A stretch of 8,933 bases of DNA from contig JAGHDU010000110.1 of the NCBI GenBank assembly GCA_021159785.1, forward strand, positions 1 through 8,933. Direction: 5' to 3'. Origin of the DNA: Staphylothermus sp. (GTDB taxonomy: Archaea > Thermoproteota > Thermoprotei_A > Sulfolobales > Desulfurococcaceae). This document shows, in pieces, positions 1 to 7,671 of the stretch. Position 1 is the first letter of the stretch, and every line of letters starts with the position of its first letter. The translations under genes were made by a program, and so were the position numbers. The notes beneath the pieces are model-generated. The model ran no database searches, was not told the origin of the DNA, and saw only the letters and a list, made by a program, of their open reading frames with translations.

Positions 1-2
1 AT

Positions 3-40
3 TATATACAAAAAAGAGTAATATATAATTGGACAAGGAG
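3..40 (+). promoter_or_regulatory. Promoter and leader of the YbjN-like gene
   Basis: An AATATATAATT box at 20-30 follows a purine-rich run (AAAAAAGAG), as expected for an archaeal TATA box with an upstream BRE. Its centre lies about 31 bp before the ATG at 56, which would give a start of transcription near 50 and an almost leaderless mRNA. A second TATATA at 4-9 could instead give a leader of about 25 nt that contains the AAGGAG at 35-40, but that motif is 15 nt from the ATG, which is too far for a normal ribosome binding site. I cannot decide between the two. Confidence 0.5.
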
Positions 41-55
41 TAAACTGGGATTTCT

Positions 56-679
56 ATGTCAAGATGCTCCGATGTACTTAAACAAATTACTTCTTGGCTT
101 AAACAAGGAAAAACCGATGCTAATAAATTAATAGATTTTCCATGGGAAGTAGAAGAAAAGGATAACAATACCTATGTAGCTGTTCATCCGATGTTCCCGA
201 TAAAGATCTTTATCGGCTGTGACGAAGATATAGGCGTTGTTAGATTACAAGCTATATTAGATGTAGAAACTATTAGCCTAGACAATAATGAAAGACTAGT
301 ACTATATCATAAGCTCTTAAAACTCAACGCCTCTCCATTAACTAAGTTCATACTAGTGAGTGACGAAGACTTCCCAGCAATAGCAGTTGATCTAAGTACT
401 AAAACCTTGGGTAAAGATGAATTCAACGATGCTTTAGCCCTATTACTAGCTACAGTTAATGCTTCAATAAAACTACTAGGACTGGAAGAAGAATATAGTT
501 CAAAATTATTCATGGAACTCATAAACCTAGTTAAGAAACATATCGAGGAAGGATGGGGGCGCGAAAAACTTATTGATTATCTGGTCAAATACGCGAAACT
601 GAATAGAGAACAAGCCATTGAAATCGTTGATTCCCTCTTAAAGGGAATCGATCGAAAAGATACAGGACCTTATATGTAG
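56..679 (+). CDS. YbjN-like (type III secretion chaperone-like fold) protein with helical C-terminus
   Basis: A 207-residue soluble protein without signal peptide or membrane helix. Residues about 1-140 have the order of the YbjN/T3SS-chaperone-like fold: an N-terminal helix (4-16), an aromatic segment FPWEVEE (28-34), strands at 39-53 and 60-71, a helix LYHKLLKLN (83-91), two further strands (96-114) and a long helix (121-141). Residues 147-198 form a separate all-helical tail, possibly a small helical bundle. Function is unknown; proteins of this fold tend to bind other proteins. The ATG at 56 is the only sensible start because an in-frame TAA lies at 41-43. The gene stands alone, converging on the BtpA gene. 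The fold assignment is by pattern only, from remembered features of the family, and could be wrong. Confidence 0.8.
   Translation: MSRCSDVLKQITSWLKQGKTDANKLIDFPWEVEEKDNNTYVAVHPMFPIKIFIGCDEDIGVVRLQAILDVETISLDNNERLVLYHKLLKLNASPLTKFILVSDEDFPAIAVDLSTKTLGKDEFNDALALLLATVNASIKLLGLEEEYSSKLFMELINLVKKHIEEGWGREKLIDYLVKYAKLNREQAIEIVDSLLKGIDRKDTGPYM
197..216. repeat. Perfect 20-bp palindrome inside the first gene
   Basis: Both strands read CCGATAAAGA followed by TCTTTATCGG, with no spacer and no mismatch. It encodes residues 48-54 (PIKIFIG). The symmetry stops exactly at 20 bp (C196 faces C217). It could be a dimeric protein binding site or chance. Confidence 0.9.
629..649. repeat. 7-bp inverted repeat near the convergent gene ends
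   Basis: GATTCCC (629-635) and GGGAATC (643-649) form a perfect 7-bp stem with a 7-nt loop, and three weaker pairs (T628-G650, T627-A651, G626-T652) can extend it. It lies in the last codons of the YbjN-like gene and about 40 nt beyond the stop of the converging BtpA gene, so it could help end or stabilise either transcript. No clean T-run follows it on either strand, so I do not call it a terminator. Confidence 0.6.
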
Positions 680-686
680 AAGAACT

Positions 687-1490
687 CTATTTGCGATATC
701 CTTTATACTTATTGTATATCTTTTCGAGCTTTCTAGCCTTAATGACTAACCTCCTTGCCTTTTCTTCATCGATAGGATTCGATGTGATATTATTTATTTT
801 GATACTTGTTCCTACAATTACTGCATCTGCAAGCCCTATATATAATCCAATATTATCTTCGTTAACACCGCTTCCTACAATTACGAGTTTATCTTTACAT
901 ATCTTTTTAGCCAGGTAGACATTGCTGGGTGGAGTAAATAGTCCTGTTGCTTCACCGCTAATTATTACACCATCAACTAATCCCCTAGTACATGTATTAT
1001 ATAATGCCATGTCTAACGGGAGGAGATGCACACCGTGTTTAACGTTTACATCTGCAAATATTTTTGTTTTACAATTATACATACTCTTCAACATTGCTAC
1101 AGTATGTGCAACTGGTTGTAAGAATCCTTCAGGTGCTATGACTGGCTCTAAGTAAGCATTAACTCTGATGAAATCGGTATCATGTGAACATGCTATATCT
1201 AATGCTTCAACACAACTATTTCTTAGTATGTTTAAGCCTATGAGCATGTTTGGGAATTTTTGTTTAAGAACACTCATGATTCGACTAATATACGACAACT
1301 TTCTAGGAGATTTTTCAATTATGGGAAAAGGGTAATCATTATAGTTTTCTACAATAAAACCATCAAAACCAGCATTAACAAGCTTCTTTGCCTCATTAAC
1401 AGCGTATTCTATGTAGTATTGGATTTGTTCACCCCTGTATCTCGGAGAATCTGGTAATGGTGGTAAATGTATCATGCCTATAAGTATCAA
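687..1490 (-). CDS. BtpA/SgcQ-family TIM-barrel protein
   Basis: A 267-residue cytoplasmic protein with the family hallmarks in order: GMIHLPPLPDSPRY (5-18), GFDGFIVENYNDYPF (41-55), IGLNILRN (84-91), FIRVNAYLEP (107-116), ADVNVKHGVH (146-155), DGVIISGEATG (173-183), VGSGVNEDNI (205-214) and ADAVIVGTSIK (221-231). The last two match a phosphate-binding end of a TIM barrel. BtpA was named for photosystem I accumulation in cyanobacteria; the archaeal members have no settled reaction, so a metabolic enzyme role is inference. The chosen start is TTG at 1490: it completes the first barrel strand, is preceded by an in-frame stop (1497-1499), and has a GGTGA motif 7 nt upstream. An ATG at 1475 (residue 6) would cut that strand. 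Length fits the family. It diverges from the operon at 1578. Confidence 0.9.
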   Translation of the reverse strand: MILIGMIHLPPLPDSPRYRGEQIQYYIEYAVNEAKKLVNAGFDGFIVENYNDYPFPIIEKSPRKLSYISRIMSVLKQKFPNMLIGLNILRNSCVEALDIACSHDTDFIRVNAYLEPVIAPEGFLQPVAHTVAMLKSMYNCKTKIFADVNVKHGVHLLPLDMALYNTCTRGLVDGVIISGEATGLFTPPSNVYLAKKICKDKLVIVGSGVNEDNIGLYIGLADAVIVGTSIKINNITSNPIDEEKARRLVIKARKLEKIYNKYKGYRK

Positions 1491-1496
1491 GGATTT

Positions 1497-1503
1497 TCAC
1501 CTA
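1497..1503 (-). promoter_or_regulatory. Ribosome binding site deciding the TTG start of the BtpA gene
   Basis: The minus strand reads TAGGTGA, then six bases, then TTG at 1490. The GGTGA matches the archaeal anti-Shine-Dalgarno sequence at a normal distance and supports TTG over the internal ATG at 1475. Confidence 0.6.
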
Positions 1504-1526
1504 AACATAATTTATCCAGTGGTACT

Positions 1527-1543
1527 CACATAAATATAGTGTG
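1527..1543. promoter_or_regulatory. Shared divergent TATA element for the BtpA gene and the MoxR/DUF58 operon
   Basis: The sequence CACATAAATATAGTGTG centres on an AT core (1531-1539) flanked by CACA and TGTG arms. Read rightward (TAAATATA) it predicts a transcript start near 1560, about 18 nt before the ATG at 1578. Read leftward (CTATATTTA) it predicts a start near 1509, about 20 nt before the TTG at 1490, just upstream of the GGTGA motif. It is the only good TATA-like element in the 87-bp gap, so the two transcripts may compete for it. Inference from spacing only. Confidence 0.5.
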
Positions 1544-1577
1544 AAAATTTACCCATAGCTTATACAAGGCAGAAATA

Positions 1578-2675
1578 ATGAAAGAGAAAATGTCTATTAC
1601 TAAGAAAGTTTTGATCGCATTTTTAATCATAGTTATTATAATGTATACATCACCTGCAATGAGTGCATTAAAAAGAAATGATGAGTACATCCCTTCCGAA
1701 TTAGCAAGGATCGATAATAACTATTTGATCGAAAAGCTGAATGAATTAAAGAAATTGAACGATACAGTCATAAATAACTATGTGGAACAAATAACTAACA
1801 TGCTAGAGAATGTTGAATATGACAAAGCATACGAACTCTTGAAAATCCTTAATCAGTATATCCAGGAAAATTATGGAGAAGACGTTGCAAACACAGGTTT
1901 GGCACAAACTATATCATTATTACAATCACTAACTAGTATTAGCGATCAAGGAATATATGTAAATCTAACCAAATACCTAGAAACTCTAAGCAAGATATTG
2001 AACGATCCAGAACTACTCAAATACATAGAAGAATTAAGATCTGGCGAAATCCCAGATACAAAATATCTTCAGGACTTAATGACCTACATAAACGAGTTAG
2101 AAGTTACAACCCAAACCACTAAGACAAAAGTCTTGGAGACTAGTGAAGTAGAAGACACTATGATAGAAAACATAAGTATTTTCAATCCCTCGCTTCCACC
2201 ACTTCCACAAGATAAATTCGGGAACGTTTTCTCGTTACCACAGATCACTATGCCTTCATTAATTATTGATGTAAATACACTGATCAGCATCGTTTTAGTA
2301 GTCACTATTTTTACTATGGTTTACTACTACAGAAATAGACTTGCAACTCTATTTACACCATTACGAAAGAGAATATTGTATGGTATTAATCAAGTAAGAA
2401 CTACTCTTAAATATGGAAAACAAGATCTTGTAATAGAACTATACATTAAATGGTATAATTTAGTTAAAGCGATGGGTTATGAAAGGAAATCATATGAAAC
2501 ATTACGAGAATTTCTAGTAAGAATAACTGATAAGTCATTAGTAGACAAAGGAAGAATCGTAACTGAATTGTACGAGAAAAGAATCTATGGTGAAACAATG
2601 ATTGATGAAGAACTCATAGACAGAGTTAAGAATGAACTAAAAGAACTAATAAGCTTCAAGGCGATGAAGCTATGA
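1578..2675 (+). CDS. DUF4129-domain protein with signal anchor and extracellular helical region
   Basis: First gene of the operon, 365 residues. Residues 11-29 form a signal-peptide-like hydrophobic segment. Residues 31-230 are outside the cell by prediction: mostly amphipathic helices, then a Thr-rich stretch (174-185) and a proline-rich stretch (PSLPPLP, 204-210), with three N-X-S/T sequons (N61, N129, N198). A membrane helix spans about 233-251. The C-terminal part (285-357) matches the cytoplasmic DUF4129 pattern: LYIKWYNLVKAMG, then the TLREF motif (308-312, usually TPREF), then LYEKRIYGE (331-339). DUF4129 proteins are regular partners of MoxR and DUF58 proteins, often fused to a transglutaminase, which is absent here. 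The ATG at 1578 has only a weak AAGG (1566-1569); ATG at 1590 (residue 5) is an alternative. Its stop overlaps the next gene by 4 bp. The biochemical role is unknown. Confidence 0.82.
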   Translation: MKEKMSITKKVLIAFLIIVIIMYTSPAMSALKRNDEYIPSELARIDNNYLIEKLNELKKLNDTVINNYVEQITNMLENVEYDKAYELLKILNQYIQENYGEDVANTGLAQTISLLQSLTSISDQGIYVNLTKYLETLSKILNDPELLKYIEELRSGEIPDTKYLQDLMTYINELEVTTQTTKTKVLETSEVEDTMIENISIFNPSLPPLPQDKFGNVFSLPQITMPSLIIDVNTLISIVLVVTIFTMVYYYRNRLATLFTPLRKRILYGINQVRTTLKYGKQDLVIELYIKWYNLVKAMGYERKSYETLREFLVRITDKSLVDKGRIVTELYEKRIYGETMIDEELIDRVKNELKELISFKAMKL

Positions 2676-4105
2676 GACTTTTTCTATTTCTCTTTTTCCT
2701 GATAATAATCGCCGTTTTATCTACATTTTATGTACCTGCTTCATTACTCAGAATAGAAGCATCCATTTACAATAATACAGCTAGTCCCTACTGTATTGAC
2801 TGGATGGGAACAAGTATATTCGTTAATATATTAAAGAATAACAATATAACGGTTGACATCGTGGATAATCCTAGTGATTTAGAGGATTCTCTTAAAATTG
2901 GTGGATTAGTAATAGTTATTGCACCAGATAGACTTATTTCAGATAACGATTCTATATTAATTAAGAAATATTTTGATAATGGAACAATAAGTATAGCAGT
3001 ATTTGATGAAAATATTACATCAAATAATCTACTCAAGCTATTAGGCGTAAAAATAGATGGAAGATTATTACTAGATCCATATACTCCGGATTCTCCATAT
3101 TATCCGATTTCGGAGATTAACTTAACGGGTTTTAGAGCATTTGTTAGATTGAATTGGGCAAGTTACATACAGAGAATGACTGCTCCAAATCTATATGATG
3201 TAATAGTTTTTTCGAAAACAATGGGAGTTGTGGATCGGAATAATAATGGGGTACTTGATCCAGATGAAATATCTGATTCTAACGCGATAAAGACATATAC
3301 AACTGGCGTTATTATGGAAACACGGAATTCCACAATTATGATTTTCTCGGATAGTTACCCGTTGATTAACTCAGCGTTCATACATAATTATACATTAACA
3401 AACACTATAATGTATTACCTTATAGAGATTGCTAGAGAAAAGAACGGGCGCGTTATCTTCCCTAACTATTATTATCGTACTACAAGTATTGAAGCAACTG
3501 TACCCTTCCATTTTAGTACATTACTTCTTTTATTTGCTAATTTACTTCATTACCTTGATAACTTCTTGAACAACATAATTTATTCATCAAATTATATCTA
3601 CATAGGATTTCTCACCCTGATGGTTCTAGCAATTACATTTCTACTAAGAAATATTCTTGGTATAACTAGTGTTGCAGAATACAAATCAACATCCTTGATT
3701 GAACAAGGTATATTGGTAGAGACACTTGCCACGAAGAATCTTAGAAATAAAAATGTATTGGAAAAACGTGAAAAAACAATAATACTAAATACTTGGAGAA
3801 TATTGAAGAATGCATATACATTACTACGGAATATCGACATTGAAGAATGTATATCGAGGAAAAATTACAAGTTGCTTATAGAGCTTCGAATACTAGATGA
3901 ACACGACTTTAAACAACTAGAGAAACTATATAAGATATACCTTAAAGCAGCTGGAAAGAAGAGACTACCAATAATATTTAATTGGAGAAAAACAGTTTTT
4001 AAGTACATAGCTGTCACAGAGTATTTTCTCAATAAAATAGGATGCAGTTTAATAAGAAAGAAAGGGTATAAGGATGCAGCCTACCTTGTCAAAAAACAGT
4101 TTTAA
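2672..4105 (+). CDS. DUF4350-type membrane protein with an EF-hand-like loop in its extracellular domain
   Basis: 477 residues, starting in an ATGA overlap with the gene before. An N-terminal hydrophobic segment (3-22) is a signal anchor or signal peptide. Residues 30-250 match the DUF4350 pattern: SIYNNTASPYCIDWMGTS (31-48), a strand VIVIAP (80-85), a glycine-containing strand NGTISIAVFD (103-112) and LLKLLGV (120-126); this fold resembles a glutamine-amidotransferase-like Rossmann domain, but no catalytic Cys-His pair is evident. An insert at 188-199 (DRNNNGVLDPDE) has every ligand position of a calcium-binding EF-hand loop. Eight sequons lie at residues 34-239, none after the membrane helix (about 308-328), agreeing with an outside N-part. 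The cytoplasmic tail (330-477) is basic and helical and I do not recognise it. The end overlaps the MoxR gene by 32 bp. Confidence 0.75.
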   Translation: MRLFLFLFFLIIIAVLSTFYVPASLLRIEASIYNNTASPYCIDWMGTSIFVNILKNNNITVDIVDNPSDLEDSLKIGGLVIVIAPDRLISDNDSILIKKYFDNGTISIAVFDENITSNNLLKLLGVKIDGRLLLDPYTPDSPYYPISEINLTGFRAFVRLNWASYIQRMTAPNLYDVIVFSKTMGVVDRNNNGVLDPDEISDSNAIKTYTTGVIMETRNSTIMIFSDSYPLINSAFIHNYTLTNTIMYYLIEIAREKNGRVIFPNYYYRTTSIEATVPFHFSTLLLLFANLLHYLDNFLNNIIYSSNYIYIGFLTLMVLAITFLLRNILGITSVAEYKSTSLIEQGILVETLATKNLRNKNVLEKREKTIILNTWRILKNAYTLLRNIDIEECISRKNYKLLIELRILDEHDFKQLEKLYKIYLKAAGKKRLPIIFNWRKTVFKYIAVTEYFLNKIGCSLIRKKGYKDAAYLVKKQF

Positions 4106-5054
4106 TCCAGAATATGTAGCTGAAGTATCGAGAAGAATTATTGAGAATGTCTCTAAGATCATAGTAGGTAAGACAGATATAATCAAACAAATTCTAGTAA
4201 CCCTCTACAGTGGTGGGCATGTATTACTGGAGGGTGTGCCTGGCGTTGCTAAGACGTTACTAGCAAAGACAATTGCAAGATCAATAGCCTTGACTTACTC
4301 AAGAATACAAGCAACACCAGATCTATTACCAAGTGATATTATAGGTACGATGATATTTGACCCCCGAATAAACGATTTCAAACCAAGAAAAGGTCCTATA
4401 TTTGCAAACATTGTATTATTCGATGAAATCAATCGAGCAAGCCCAAGAACACAATCTGCACTCCTAGAAGCTATGCAAGAAAAACAAGTAACCATAGAAG
4501 GCGCTACTTTTAGGCTTCCCTCACCCTTCATGGTAATAGCAACTATGAACCCTATAGAGATGGAGGGAACATTCCCACTACCAGAAGCTCAACTCGATAG
4601 ATTCCTAATAAAGCTGATAGTTGACTATCCCTCTTACGATGAAGAAAAAGAGGTACTAAGGAGAATTCATACAATAGAAAAATTCCATGTAGAACCAGTT
4701 GCATCAGCAACTGACATTCAAATAATACAGTCAATGATACAGAATGTAACAGTTAGCGAGGAAATACTCGACTATATACTTAATATAGTTAAAGCTACTA
4801 GAGAACACCAACACGTAAAACTAGGTGGTTCTCCACGTGCATCAATAAGCTTATTGCTTACAAGCAAAGCATTCGCTCTCATAAATGGTAGGTCGTATGT
4901 AGTACCAGATGATGTGAAATTTATGGCCAAGCCTGTTCTAAGACATAGAATAATCATCAAACCGGAAGCAGAGTTTGAAGAAATAACCCCAGACCAAGTA
5001 ATAGACGAAATATTAACAAAAATACCCGTTCCAACACCAGGGGTTCCTACTTGA
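4074..5054 (+). CDS. MoxR-family AAA+ ATPase
   Basis: A 326-residue cytoplasmic ATPase of the MoxR group, which act as chaperone-like remodelling enzymes usually paired with a vWA-type protein. Visible motifs: Walker A GVPGVAKT (54-61), Walker B VLFDEIN (114-120) with D117 and E118, sensor 1 in ATMNP (N159), the LPEAQLDRF segment with arginine finger R176, and sensor 2 in GGSPRAS (R255). The typical MoxR lid helices follow (256-315). All catalytic residues are present and the length is normal, so it should be active. The start at 4074 has an AAAGGG at 4061-4066 with 7-nt spacing; it lies inside the end of the DUF4350 gene in another frame. The next gene, DUF58, overlaps by 4 bp, the classic MoxR/DUF58 pairing. 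Confidence 0.96.
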   Translation: MQPTLSKNSFNPEYVAEVSRRIIENVSKIIVGKTDIIKQILVTLYSGGHVLLEGVPGVAKTLLAKTIARSIALTYSRIQATPDLLPSDIIGTMIFDPRINDFKPRKGPIFANIVLFDEINRASPRTQSALLEAMQEKQVTIEGATFRLPSPFMVIATMNPIEMEGTFPLPEAQLDRFLIKLIVDYPSYDEEKEVLRRIHTIEKFHVEPVASATDIQIIQSMIQNVTVSEEILDYILNIVKATREHQHVKLGGSPRASISLLLTSKAFALINGRSYVVPDDVKFMAKPVLRHRIIIKPEAEFEEITPDQVIDEILTKIPVPTPGVPT

Positions 5055-6406
5055 TAAATGATGAACATATCCAAGATGTTTCGGCGACACCTAATGTTGT
5101 GATAATAATACTTATACTGAGCTTACTTGCTGGAATAGATATTGTCTTGAATAAGACTATAACCATACATACTCTTATCATAATGTCTATTGGTTTTTCA
5201 CTAATACTCGCTACAAGGATCTTAGTTGAACTCTCAAGCAGACAGATTTACAGATTACGAATAAAAAGAAAAATCTTGGATCCTGCCATTGAGAACGAGC
5301 CCATAAGGATAAAGATCACAATTGAAAATAAAGCAAACATCCCCCTACTAAAAGCAACTTTGAACGACATTTATCCTGGAATATTCAAGAAAATCAAAGG
5401 ATACAGTAGAATCACGACATTTATTTTACCAGGCGAAAAAATAGAGTTTATATACATGGTAAAACCTGTTATTGGCATACATGAATTTAAAGGAATAGAA
5501 GTAATAGTAAGTGATCCATTGAATCTGTTCAACTATAAGACAATTATCAATCCTGAACGAAGAGTAATTATGGTTAAACCAAGGCCATTATCTATGCCTA
5601 AGAAACTACCATTAATATATACTCAGAGAGGACTGGGGACAGGAAAAGCACGGATAAAAGGTATAGGACAAGAATTCTGGGATCTGAGAGAATATAATCC
5701 TGGTGATGACTATAGATTCATCGATTGGAAAAGCTATGCTAGGCTAAGAAAACTATACGTTAAAGAATTTGAGAGGGAAGCTAATCTCAGTATTATATTC
5801 ATAATTAATGCAACTATGGAGTCTATGAGAGGTATCTTAGGAGAGACCCCATTAGAGTATATGGTTCGATTAGTCGCTGGATTATCTAATGTTCTCATCA
5901 AAAGAGGTGATTGGGTAGGTGTAGTAATCAGATCTGATAAAGTACTACGATCGGGGTATGGTAGAGGAATTAGTCACTTTTATCGAATAATAAATACATT
6001 ATCAATGATCAAGTGGGGAAAGTATCAACCTGTACAAACACTCGAAGAAACTATTCTAAGAGAAACAATATTGTTACCAAGGAGAACAAAGACACTGTTC
6101 TTTATCTTGACAAGTTCGCTTGAACCAAGTGAAATAGATGAGATTGTAAGAGCTTATCATAAACTCTTAATCCATAACCACTTAATGTACATCGTCTACC
6201 TTGTACCAGAACTCTTTGAGAAAAAGGCTCTGAAGGGTTTAGATGCAGGAATATATTCTGCATTAATTTTTGATAAACTTGAGAAAACAATAGACATTAA
6301 CAAATTGTTATCAAAAAGAGGAATAAAGACAGTTAGTGTTGGACCCGACGATATATATACTTCTGTATACGGATTGATCGAGAAATATAGAGCAGTGATA
6401 ACATGA
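5051..6406 (+). CDS. DUF58 protein (vWA-like partner of MoxR) with two membrane helices
   Basis: 451 residues, starting at a TTG that shares bases with the MoxR stop (TTGA); the nearby ATGs at 5058 and 5061 are out of frame, so TTG is the only reasonable start. Two membrane helices (about 15-33 and 38-57) form a hairpin. A beta-sandwich domain follows (66-175), ending with SDPLNLF (154-160), the usual DPFGLF-like motif. The DUF58 signature is at 210-243: REYNPGDDYRFIDWK (213-227), then ARLRKLYVKEFERE. The vWA-like domain (246-450) normally opens with a D-x-S/T-x-S metal site; here it reads FIINATMESM (250-259), with Asn for Asp. The protein is thought to receive or present MoxR's substrate at the inner membrane face. 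It overlaps the next gene by ATGA. Confidence 0.93.
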   Translation: MINDEHIQDVSATPNVVIIILILSLLAGIDIVLNKTITIHTLIIMSIGFSLILATRILVELSSRQIYRLRIKRKILDPAIENEPIRIKITIENKANIPLLKATLNDIYPGIFKKIKGYSRITTFILPGEKIEFIYMVKPVIGIHEFKGIEVIVSDPLNLFNYKTIINPERRVIMVKPRPLSMPKKLPLIYTQRGLGTGKARIKGIGQEFWDLREYNPGDDYRFIDWKSYARLRKLYVKEFEREANLSIIFIINATMESMRGILGETPLEYMVRLVAGLSNVLIKRGDWVGVVIRSDKVLRSGYGRGISHFYRIINTLSMIKWGKYQPVQTLEETILRETILLPRRTKTLFFILTSSLEPSEIDEIVRAYHKLLIHNHLMYIVYLVPELFEKKALKGLDAGIYSALIFDKLEKTIDINKLLSKRGIKTVSVGPDDIYTSVYGLIEKYRAVIT

Positions 6407-7671
6407 AATTCAAACCTACAACGCTATTAACAAAAATTAAAAAACCAGCATATTTAGAGAAGATGCTATTAGCACTGTTAAATATTATTCCCGAATACTA
6501 CTTTATTCAATGGAGTATGGGTATAAATGATCAATACATTAAGCTAGGTATTGTGGCATTAGCAATAGTTTGGCTATATGGAATATTATCAAAGAACATA
6601 TACTACATTGGATTCACATATGTGACTACTTCTATCATACTCGTAGCTTATAATCACGATATTGGAGCAATTTTTACTATGTGTTTAGTTTCTTCTATTT
6701 GGTTTATGTTCTCAATTACGATAGTATCATATATCTTCGAAAAAGGGCATGGTTTTAATAGGGTTTTTTCTATTAAAGGCGTATTAATTACGATGTTGTT
6801 ACTCGCCTTAATATATGGTGCTTATCTATATACTGCATATTACATAGCAAATCTTGCATACAATGCGTATATGTACATTATAAGCATAACACCACGGATA
6901 TTTCAGGGGTTCTACGAAGCTTTTATCACAACACGAATAGGTTCAATAATTCTACTCCTGTATTTTGTCTTCATAGTCTACTACGTACTTAACGATTATA
7001 TTACTCTACTGATAAGCGATACTGTTGCCCTGAACAAAAAATTTGCGATTAATAGAATTATCAGTACCTTGCGTAACGAGGCTAAAAACATATACATAGG
7101 AAAAGACTCCTTCCAAAAATTATTTGTTAGATCATTTTTCTTCATAATAATGTTCTACCTATATGGTATGACCTATCCATTATACAGAAACTTCTATAAC
7201 TTTATTCACCAACTTATAACATATCTATCGTTGCCAGAATATTCAGTTATTCTTGCTTGGCTCGGATTACTCAATATTGTATCTTATATTGTATACAAGA
7301 TCATTTATTCGAGAATAATATCTGTAGTAAAACCATCTATTTCAAGGGAAAGGAATGAATTAATTAAAACATTACAACCCTCAGTTTGGAGACCCTTTTA
7401 CGTATTTTTATCTGTACTCGTATTTTATGTAACAATTATAGCGGTGACATCACCATCAGAATTAAGCAGTATAATTATGAGATCACTGGGATTGAGTAAA
7501 AACATTAATGTTATCTATCAAAATAAATTCCTAAGACTCTTAACAAATATGTTCATAGATTACTCTTACTATTTAACTCAATGGGTTCAAACCTATATTC
7601 TATATATTGATGAAGCATATAGGATATTAACAGGATTAGTGAAAGACATGATTGAGTTCATATGGGGATAA
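6403..7671 (+). CDS. Unrecognised polytopic membrane protein of the MoxR/DUF58 operon
   Basis: 422 residues with about eight membrane helices, at roughly 46-62, 66-83, 87-112, 124-148, 178-204, 243-262, 280-303 and 331-349; a weaker hydrophobic stretch lies at 20-36. Between helices there is a basic loop (208-240) and another at 303-328 (SVVKPSISRERNELIKT). The C-terminal 60 residues hold amphipathic, aromatic helices (377-421). It is strikingly rich in Tyr, Ile and Phe. No catalytic or transport motif is visible and I do not recognise a family. It sits where bacterial operons of this kind often carry a membrane-bound transglutaminase or vWA protein, but shows no Cys-His-Asp pattern of that enzyme. 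The ATG overlaps the DUF58 stop (ATGA), so it is translated with its neighbours and is probably a membrane scaffold of the same complex (inference). Confidence 0.85.
   Translation: MKFKPTTLLTKIKKPAYLEKMLLALLNIIPEYYFIQWSMGINDQYIKLGIVALAIVWLYGILSKNIYYIGFTYVTTSIILVAYNHDIGAIFTMCLVSSIWFMFSITIVSYIFEKGHGFNRVFSIKGVLITMLLLALIYGAYLYTAYYIANLAYNAYMYIISITPRIFQGFYEAFITTRIGSIILLLYFVFIVYYVLNDYITLLISDTVALNKKFAINRIISTLRNEAKNIYIGKDSFQKLFVRSFFFIIMFYLYGMTYPLYRNFYNFIHQLITYLSLPEYSVILAWLGLLNIVSYIVYKIIYSRIISVVKPSISRERNELIKTLQPSVWRPFYVFLSVLVFYVTIIAVTSPSELSSIIMRSLGLSKNINVIYQNKFLRLLTNMFIDYSYYLTQWVQTYILYIDEAYRILTGLVKDMIEFIWG

Noticed and set aside
922..1155. Rightward open frames opposite the BtpA gene
   Set aside because: They are shadows of a clearly conserved minus-strand gene and show low-complexity composition.
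2420..2431. 12-bp palindrome ACAAGATCTTGT in the DUF4129 gene
   Set aside because: Palindromes of this length are expected by chance in a window of this size, and nothing around it suggests a site.
4772..5074. 100-codon leftward open frame opposite the MoxR end
   Set aside because: It lies fully antisense to conserved MoxR and DUF58 coding sequence and has no family features.
6403..7671. Transglutaminase or transporter function for the polytopic protein
   Set aside because: No Cys-His-Asp triad, ATP-binding site or charged-residue pattern of a known transporter is visible; position in the operon alone is not enough.
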